A stretch of DNA of 64,000 bases, from contig OZ023267.1 of the NCBI GenBank assembly GCA_964006375.1, positions 82,051,906 to 82,115,905 on the forward strand, written 5' to 3'. A program made the translations under genes and the position numbers. The notes beneath the pieces are model-generated. The model made no database searches, had not been told where the DNA came from, and was given only the letters and a program-made list of their open reading frames with translations. Origin of the DNA: Tillus elongatus. Its lineage: Eukaryota; Arthropoda; Insecta; Coleoptera; Cleridae. Positions 54,524-64,000 of this stretch are shown in pieces (position 1 is the first letter of the stretch; each line of letters opens with the position of its first letter).

Positions 54524-55490
54524 AGTAGATAGGGCGCCACCTCAGTCCGCCGGTCTGAGCCTTCTGATTGGCTGTAACATCAGAGTTGAGTGGAGTAGGG
54601 GTAACCTGAGAATTAGCCATGTGAGCATGCGTTAACAGATGGCGGGTAACAAGGCATCTGTCAGCTGTCATCTGTCAGCTGACGTCACATGTTCCTGTCA
54701 TCCGTCAGGTGACGTCACATGCTCCAAGCCTGTAATCTGTCAGCTGACGTCACATGTTCCGTCGCTGTCACTATCTGTTAACGGGTGGCGGGAGTCTGCT
54801 GTCAGGTCCCAAGTTCCCACTTGCCGCCATGTGGTTATACACACATGTTGGACAGATGGCTGCTACCCGCTTGCTGAGAGTGGAAGACACAAGCCGCATG
54901 TGTTGTTTGTTAAGTTATGTCGGCTACCCGCTGCGCCGAATGCGTTTCTTAGGTTAAGCTTACACATGTGTATTTGTTAGGTTAGGACGTAGCTAGCCGA
55001 ATGTTTGTTAGGAGCTCACTCACGTGTTAATTTGAGGTTAAGTCTGATAAATAAGCATTCTGCTTCCCGCTATCCGAAAATGTTAGGTTAAGGCCCACAC
55101 ATGTGTTGTTTGTTAGGTTATGTCGGCTACCCGTTAGCCGAATGCGTTTTTTAGGTTAAGCTTACACATGTGTGTTTGTTAGGTTAAAACGTAGCTAGCA
55201 GAATGTTTGTTAGGAGCTCACCCACGTGTTAATTTGAGGTTAAGTCTGACATAAGAATTCTGCTTCCCGCTATCCGAGAATGTTATGTTAAGGCACACAC
55301 ACACACATGTGTTGTTTGTTAGGTCTCTGTGACGTATAGAACTCCGAGTCCTGCTAGACGACTGTGCTCCTAGGTTATTGGTTGCCAAGTAACGGTCTCA
55401 CAACGTGTTGTCTATGTTGAATGTCTGTACACATGTTTGTTTGTTATGTTACCATGTGAAAATTTGTGGTTATGTTTAAAACAAATACAG
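54524..55490. repeat. P-D left terminal region
   Basis: TGACGTCACATG units recur at about 54680-54760. Two larger repeats of about 240 bp follow (54905-55090 and 55105-55320), each with TTAGGTTA(A/T)G words, CACATGTGTTGTTTGTTAGG and GTAGCTAGC. Frames here are shadows. Confidence 0.75.
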
Positions 55491-55614
55491 TTTAAAAAAC
55501 TGAGGCGGTGTCAAGATGTATAAATTGGGCTGCACACACACACTCTTGAGCTCATTCACAATTGAGCTGTCACAGAGAGAGGACAAGCTTCAGTTTGCTC
55601 TATCTGTTTCAAAA

Positions 55615-56460
55615 ATGTCTACATTAAGTGATGTGTGTTATCAGCAAATTAAAGGCAACTTCTGGTATTGTCTATTTCGAGACTTTCAATTAGTTATAGG
55701 CAAGAATACTGGTTATTTCAATGCAGCAAAACTGTGCAAGAGTGGTGAGAAACGGTTGAGTCATTGGCGGTAAAATAAGAAAAATAAAGAGTTGATTGCC
55801 TATTACAACAGTCAGTTGGGGGAACATTTGGTGTGTCGGAATACCGACACTCCAAATGTTCCAACCAGAGGCGCACGCTTAGTACCGACAACCGCCGCAA
55901 ACATTGGTGGAGCGCAGACTGAAAACGACGCGATATCTGGTACATATGTGTGCAAGGATTTGATATTAAATTTAGCATGTTGGATATCCAGTCAGTTCTA
56001 TGACAAATGCAACCAAATTATTTTTGATTTTTTCTTAAGCGAATTTAATCAGAAATACAGGGACAAGCTTGAGGAGATTGAAGTGATAGATGGATAAATG
56101 GAGATAGATGACGAAGTGCAACGTATGCGAGAAATAAATGCTAAAGTCGCAGAACATCTTGAAGATATATCCCCAAAATCAAGTAACCCAGGAAAAATAA
56201 GTGTGTTTGGTTTACTTGCAAGAAACGAGAAAGACGCCATCTACCCATATCATGCTGTAAGAACGCAAAAGAAAAGTTTTCGAGGAGCTGTCAGGAACTT
56301 TAAAAATAAACATCCCGATGCCAAAGTGATCCTAAACATGTTGTATGATCCAAATTCAGTAAATCTCTTTAACAAAATAAAGACCAAAATAAAATACCTT
56401 ACGGCGCATAGAAACAACCTACAGATAGCAGATGTACCACAAAGTTTATTCAGGATATTC
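55615..56460 (+). pseudogene. P-D KilA-N gene with two in-frame stops
   Basis: It starts MSTLSDVCYQQI at 55615, with TATA and initiator upstream as in P-B. The KilA-N domain is recognisable (FWYCLFRDFQ, TGYFNAAKLCK, VCKDLILNLACWIS), as is the C-terminal domain (GLLARNEKDAIYPYHAVRTQ). TAA codons at 55771-55773 and 56095-56097 interrupt it in frame. A small deletion near 56438 shifts the C terminus after IADVPQ. The linker is shorter than in P-B. Otherwise the sequence is well kept, so inactivation is fairly recent. Confidence 0.85.
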
Positions 56461-56564
56461 TTGATTTACGATTTAATTTTTAAAAATAAAAATATTTACC
56501 GACTGTGTGTGTTGTCATTCCCTACCTGCGTGACCTCACTTTTTGTTTGAGCTTGTCTACAGTT

Positions 56565-56760
56565 GTTATTTCCTATCGGTGACCTACTTTCAGAGTTAAA
56601 CCGCGATAAGTGGACGCCTGCGTGACCTCGTTTCTTACCGGTGACCTACTTTCAGAGTTAAACCGCGACAAGTGGGCGCCTGCGTGACCTCGTTTCTTCC
56701 GGTGACCTACTTTCAGAGTTAAACCGTGACAAGTGAACGTTATCGGTTGCGAGTGACCTC
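56565..56760. repeat. Subterminal tandem repeat in P-D
   Basis: Three units of about 66 bp with GGTGACCTACTTTCAGAG and GCGTGACCTCGTTTCTT words. It is the reverse complement of the P-A array at 26540-26785. Confidence 0.75.
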
Positions 56761-56858
56761 TAACATCGAGAATCGTTTCTATTTTACATAGGATTACATG
56801 TATTTTATCCAAATATACAGCTTTTGACACTGTTTTCCATAAGAAACAACGTATTTGT

Positions 56859-58184
<1,326 letters not shown>

Positions 58185-58341
58185 ATTGCAATGATTATGG
58201 CAACCGTGCAATGTACCAACAAATGGCGACTCAAACGATCTGAGTTGTAGTATACTCAGTTTGACGTTATAATGCTAGAAATGTCGTCAGATCATCTATA
58301 CACTCGCTGATTGGTGAGATATTTCGAGATGAGCAAGCGTG

Positions 58342-58985
<644 letters not shown>

Positions 58986-59174
58986 ATCAACTGTATATAA
59001 CTATGAACGACTATGCGTTGTTGTGGCTTCGTGTTTAAGAAGGTAAACGTGTGTATTCTCAAGTCATAAGCTGGACTGTGTAGCAACATGCGGCATCTAT
59101 ATTTACAGGAGTTTGAGCATGGAAATTAGGAATTTTGATTGAGATCGTGTGCAAGTTATAACATGGTTTGCCAG

Positions 59175-59540
<366 letters not shown>

Positions 59541-59701
59541 TGTCGGTTTGTTGATTATTTTATTTTTTTTTTTTTATTAATAATAGGTGCCTCGACAATA
59601 AAAGCCATTGGCACAGACAAAAAATAAAAATAAATCTGAAACAGAAGTTATAAACATAAACACTACTCTAACTTAGTATAACATAAATGTGGAATCTTAA
59701 G

Positions 59702-62700
59702 TTACAATGTGTTGTAAACATTAGTAGTTTTCAAGAAATAAATTAGTCTCGATAGATCATTGGTTCCGGAGAAACTGAGGATATCACTGATGTTTTCCTT
59801 AAGATCCAGATACGACCGTTGTTCACTATATCCCGGGCACTCAGTCAAAATGTGGTTTACTGTGAGTTGAGTACTACAATGGCTGCATAAAGGAGGTTCA
59901 CTTTTTTCTAGTAGGTGTTTGTGTGTAAGCATAGTATGACCAATCCTTAACCTTCTGATAATGATAAGTTCTCGTCTGTTTAGGTTTGTTATTTTTGTTA
60001 TCTGAGTGGTGGATTCTATGTTTCTGAGTTTAGTTTGAGCACTAAACCATAAATGTTGCCATTCCTCGTGAACAGTGTGTTTTAAGTGAGTTTGAAAGTC
60101 TGTATGTATAATAAACTCATGATCTGGATTAATTTTTTCACAAGCCTTCCTAGCTAAGTTGTCTGCCTGAATGTTGCCTCCTATACCAGAGTGAGATGGC
60201 ACCCATATTATTACTGTCGATTTTCCACACTGGGATATTTCCCTTGCCGTTTTATGTATGTCTGCAACAATAGGATGTTTGTTGTAAAGTGTTCCTATGG
60301 CATTGACAGCTGATAATGAGTCGCAGCAAATAATCGATCTGGTATGGGAAGATTTAAGGAAAGTTTCTAGACACAAGTGTACGGCTGTGAGCTCTGCTGT
60401 ATACACACTGCAAACATCCGAGAGTCGTAGACTCAGTTTTATATCCGCTCCGAAAACGGAGCAACCAGTGGTGAAGCCGCATCTAGATGCATCAGTGTAA
60501 TATATTGCATCATATGGGTACTGGCTGAGAATCCCATAGAAATCTGCTCTTAGAGAGGGGGCAGGTGTTGTTCGTTTGTTGTAAATACTCAAGGTTGTGT
60601 TGATAATGAGGTGGTTTTCCAACCATGGAGGATCTTGGACAACATTCTTTCTGACGTAGTGGATATCTCTTGAGCTTAAATTATTGTGTATATCTAAATA
60701 TATGTTAGCAAGGCGTGAATAGTTTTGAAATACCCTGTTCATAACAATCGAGTGTGCAGGGTTGCATGTATCCGATGTAATCTTCGCAGCATATGACAGC
60801 GATAAATGTTTCCTCCTTAGCCACAAAGGTATCTCTCCAGTTTCCCTTAGTATACTTAAAGTAGGACTGGTCCTAAAAGCTCCTGTTGCTAATCTTAATG
60901 CTGTATTTTGGATAACATTTAGTTGCTTAAGAGTTGACTTACTAGCTGATGAATATAAAATAGAACCATAGTCAAGTCTTGATCTAATAAGGCATCGGTA
61001 TATTGTAAGGAGCACAGTTTCGCTAGCTCCCCAATTTTGATTTGCCAGTACTTTTAGGATATTAATTTTCTTAAGACATTCCATTTTAATATAATTAATA
61101 TGAGATTTCCATGTTACTTTGGTATCTAATATCATCCCAAGGAATCTATGTTCATCTTTCATGGCTAAATCACTGTTGTATAGTTGTAGTGGAGTGATGG
61201 TGCTGACGTGCCTTCTTTGAGAGAAGAGCATCACTTCTGATTTCTCTACGGAAAAGGTAAAACCAAGTTCTTCTGAGCATTTCTGAATTGAGAGTATGGA
61301 ATCTTGTAGTAGTATTCTGGTTGAATCTGCATTATTTCCTCTACAAAAAAGTACTATGTCGTCGGCAAAAAGGGATATCTTAACTGGTTGTGCTATGTAT
61401 TTAGTGACACTGTTTATGGCTATTAGGAAAAGAGTGGTACTCAATACAGAACCTTGAGGAACTCCATTCTCTAGTTCATACTGGGATGAGATGGCTCCGT
61501 TCAATTTGACTCTAAATCGCCTATTTTCTAGGAAGTGTTGTATAAAGTGAAGAATGTTTCCCTTTATATAATTATCGTGTAGATCACGAACAACCTTGTG
61601 TCTCCACGTTGTATCGAACGCTCTGTTTATATCTAAGAATACTGCAAGTACTTCTTGTTTGCATGCAAATGCTTCTGTTATTTCGAAGTTTAGTGTTATC
61701 AAGCTATCCATGGTAGACCTGTTTGGTCTAAATCCATTTTGATGTTGGCTTAACATACTTTTGCTCTCGAGAGTCCAAATTAATCTGTTATTAATTATTT
61801 TTTCCAAAACCTTGCAGGAAGTGCATGTGAGAGATATTGATCTATATCCAGAGGTTCTATCTTTTGGCTTGCCTATTTTGTGAAGCGGTAGCACATCAGC
61901 TTCTTGCCAGATGGAGGGAAATTGATGACTCGCCCAAATCAGGTTGTAAATATCAAGTAGTTTACTTAACGCAATTAAAGGTAATTCTTTTAAAAATACC
62001 ATAGGAATATCGTCTGGACCTGCTGCCGAGCTATTTGCGTTGGCGAGTACTCCACTAAGCTCTTCCATTCTAATGGGTGAATTGATTGGAGCTGCGTTAT
62101 CATCACCAGGATCTATACGAATGTTTGATTCAGTTTCCTGTTTTATTTTGAGAAAATCTGAAGTGTAGTTTTCATTGGCAGAGATGTCGTAAAAACTTTT
62201 TGCCATTAGATTTGCCATATCGACGTTTGAAGTGACCAGGTTGTCTTGACTATCATATAAACCCGGTATATGGTGAAAATTTTGCTTTCCTTTAATCCTA
62301 TTAATTTTGTTCCATACTGCAGAGGAAGGGGTGTTTATAGATAGAGTTCCCACATATTCTTCCCATGATTTTTGTTTGCTTTCTCTAATTATTTTCCGAG
62401 CCAATGCCTTAAGTCTCTTCAAGTCCAGAAAATGGTGTTGCGTTCTGTGTTTTCTAAACTTATTGAGTGCTCGTTTTGCTTCTTGGACAGCAATTTTGCA
62501 ACTGTTGTTCCACCAAGGTACTTGCGGTCGTCTGCTGTTAGTAGTACGCTTTCCTATGTGATTGGTTGCTGATCTAATGATTATGTTGTTGAAATTGTTT
62601 AAACACGCCTCTGCATTCGTATCGATGTTGAATTCTTCCATCTTTTCAATTATTTCTTCTCTGTAACATACCCAGTTTGCTGAAAAAATATTCCATTTAC

Positions 62701-63419
62701 TGATGAGGAATGTTGGTTGGGTACCAGCAACAGACTTTTTAATGCAAATAGGAAAGTGGTCACTGTCATATAGGTCATCGTGGGGTTTCCATTCTGTGGA
62801 CATTGACAAGCTAGGACTGCAAAAACTGAGGTCAATGCAAGTTAAACTTCCAGATCTTGCACAAAAATGTGTAGGTTCGCCTGTGTTTAGAAGTATTAGA
62901 TTTGAGGATTGTAGGAGTTTCTCAATTTCTCTACCTCTTTGATCCGTTTTGATGTTGCCCCACGCACTGCTTCTAGAGTTAAAATCGCCTAAAAGGTAAA
63001 ACGGAGAAGGTAGTTGTTTTATAAGCTCATAAATGTCACGCTCATTTAGTGGTTGGCTATCTGGACAATATATACTGCATATAGAGAACTTCGTGGGAGT
63101 CAATACCTCTACTGCAACTGCTTCGAGGTGGGTGTTCAATGCTATGCTTTTAACCATAATCTCTGTGGAGGTAAATATAGCAGTTCCTCCACTGGCTCTA
63201 AGAGACGATTTTCGATTAAATAGAAAGGAATTGTAGTTTTTCAAATTCACTGACTGTTCGTCTTTTAGATTGGTCTCTTGTAGGCAAATGATATGTGGTT
63301 TTGAGTATGCAATCAGTGTTTGTAAGAATGGAAGACGTTTAAAGTACCCAGAGCAGTTCCATTGAAGTATATTAATTTGATCTATGAATTCTGTAAAATT
63401 AATTATTTGAGTCAGAGTC
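59702..63419 (-). CDS. LINE-3 ORF2: endonuclease, reverse transcriptase, RNase H (intact)
   Basis: The frame is open from 63419 to the stop at 59702, about 1240 codons. The endonuclease starts INILQWNCSGYF (63376), with LQETNL, GDFNSRSSAWG and SDHFPICI. The RT has SAAGPDDIPMVFLK, GYRSISLTC, QNGFRPNRSTMDSL, FLDINRAFDTTW, GVPQGSVLSTTLF and catalytic FADD. RNase H has YYTDASRCGFT, YTAELTAVHLCLE, CDSLSAVNAIG and SGIGGNIQADNLARKA. A CSHC...HILTEC knuckle is near the C terminus. There is no ATG before the endonuclease; the first codons overlap ORF1, so start by frameshift or reinitiation is likely. Confidence 0.9.
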
Positions 63420-64000
63420 GTCTACTTCCATAGATGAGATACTCTCTGTTTCGGCGTTTTGCTCAAGGTGCTTACGAAACTTTGTGTTTAATCTAGATAT
63501 TCGATTCTTGATCGCCTTGTTTGTTATGTTTGGGTAAATTTCGTACATCATTTGTAGTAGCGCAGGTATATTAGATCTGCTTACAAATCTAAGGGCCTCT
63601 TCTATGGGATCACAAGAACCGAAGGTATTTTCCAGGAAACTTTTCAGCTGAGCAAAGTTTAAAATGTATTGTGGTTGGTTGGATGCGATTATCTCTCTAA
63701 CGTTGCTTAGTGCAGTGTCCAGATCGATGTTAGATTTCTTCTTTTTCTTCTTTGGTTGAGTTTCCGGTTGCTTAGGTATCACAAATTCGGTATCAACTAC
63801 TTTAGTTGCTGGCTGATAGTCAACAGATGCTGCAAGATCAATAAGTGAACCAGTGCTACTAGATGGTGCTGGTCTTTTAACAGATTGTATTTGATTTTCC
63901 GGACATGCAAGAGGTTGTGCCTCTTGAGCATCAGCATCGCTCATAAGATCTTGGGAACTGATTGTGTTTTCTAGTGGAGGTGATATGCTTTCAAGAATAG
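63399..64000 (-). CDS. LINE-3 ORF1, C-terminal part (continues beyond the window)
   Basis: The frame is open from the window edge to a stop at 63399. An internal Met at 63944 is not necessarily the start, since codons upstream are open to 64000. The visible part has a low-complexity polar stretch, a basic run (PKKKKKKSNIDLD) and a helical domain near SNVREIIASNQPQYILNFAQLKSFLENTFG. The tail is acidic, ending SMEVDDSDSNN. No zinc knuckle is visible in this part. It overlaps the ORF2 frame by about 20 bases. Confidence 0.65.
   Translation of the reverse strand, partial: ILESISPPLENTISSQDLMSDADAQEAQPLACPENQIQSVKRPAPSSSTGSLIDLAASVDYQPATKVVDTEFVIPKQPETQPKKKKKKSNIDLDTALSNVREIIASNQPQYILNFAQLKSFLENTFGSCDPIEEALRFVSRSNIPALLQMMYEIYPNITNKAIKNRISRLNTKFRKHLEQNAETESISSMEVDDSDSNN

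Larger units (their letters stand above)
59561..64000 (-). mobile_element. LINE-3 (I/Jockey-superclade LINE with RNase H), cut by the window edge
   Basis: Leftward transcription: ORF1 (from beyond 64000 to 63399), ORF2 (63419-59702), a 3' UTR of about 130 bp and a tail of A's preceded by TAATAA-type repeats near 59561-59590. ORF2 has no internal stops or shifts, so this copy may be or recently was active. It is a different family from LINE-2. Confidence 0.85.

Noticed and set aside
54885..55330. Telomere-type (TTAGG)n array in the P-D end
   Set aside because: TTAGG words are frequent but interspersed within larger 240-bp repeats; there is no head-to-tail pentamer array.

Overview
The window is an AT-rich stretch of a eukaryotic genome, very probably an arthropod and most likely an insect. 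It is full of (TA)n and (CA)n microsatellites, non-LTR and LTR retrotransposons, and Polinton/Maverick-like virus-derived elements. I see no rRNA, no CRISPR and no operon typical of bacteria. The only candidate for an ordinary host gene is one short exon at 561-795 (minus). Everything else that looks coding belongs to mobile elements, mostly nested in one another. The species cannot be named from the sequence alone.

Layout. 1-7194: a possible host exon, microsatellite-linked repeats, and a decayed CR1/Jockey-like LINE (LINE-1). 7201-27179: a 20 kb Polinton-like element (P-A) with AGTAGATAGGG...CCCTATCTACT ends and a 6-bp target duplication AATAAT, inserted into LINE-1. P-A was itself hit by LINE-2 (10701-16557, 11-bp target duplication, inside the major capsid gene) and by a smaller relative, P-C (18622-24301, inside the packaging ATPase gene). 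27893-29803: a copy of a dispersed repeat (R1). 29804-46110: an LTR retrotransposon (LTR-A) that coded only for a Gag-like protein, and was split by a second, well preserved Polinton-like element, P-B (33417-43678, 10.26 kb, target duplication CATATT). 46205-53401: a second Gag-only LTR element (LTR-B) with TG...CA LTRs of about 1.75 kb, one carrying a LINE fragment. 54524 to about 58182: the left end of a fourth Polinton-like element (P-D), with a broken KilA-N gene and a 1.3 kb ACGC/AC microsatellite. 58342-59540: an 87-bp minisatellite and (TA)n arrays. 59561-64000: a nearly intact LINE with endonuclease, reverse transcriptase and RNase H (LINE-3), running off the right edge.

The most interesting content is the Polinton-like family. 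Put together, the copies encode a virion-morphogenesis set: double-jelly-roll major capsid protein, penton-like minor capsid protein, adenain-type protease, phospholipase A2 protein, FtsK/HerA-type packaging ATPase, a DUF8207-like protein, a fibre-like protein, a small basic protein and a KilA-N regulator. A 53-residue frame overlapping the capsid start was found by comparing copies. No element has a protein-primed DNA polymerase B or a retroviral-type integrase, yet P-A and P-B have precise 6-bp target duplications and long inverted repeats as integrase products would. I infer a lineage of capsid-gene-bearing, polymerase/integrase-less Polintons moved in trans. P-C looks like a half element whose left end was rebuilt as an inverted copy of its right end, with a perfect 29-bp palindromic arm at the junction. 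P-B keeps five major frames open (KilA-N, DUF8207-like, ATPase, penton, capsid) and has lost PLA2 and protease; P-C keeps open PLA2 and penton genes.
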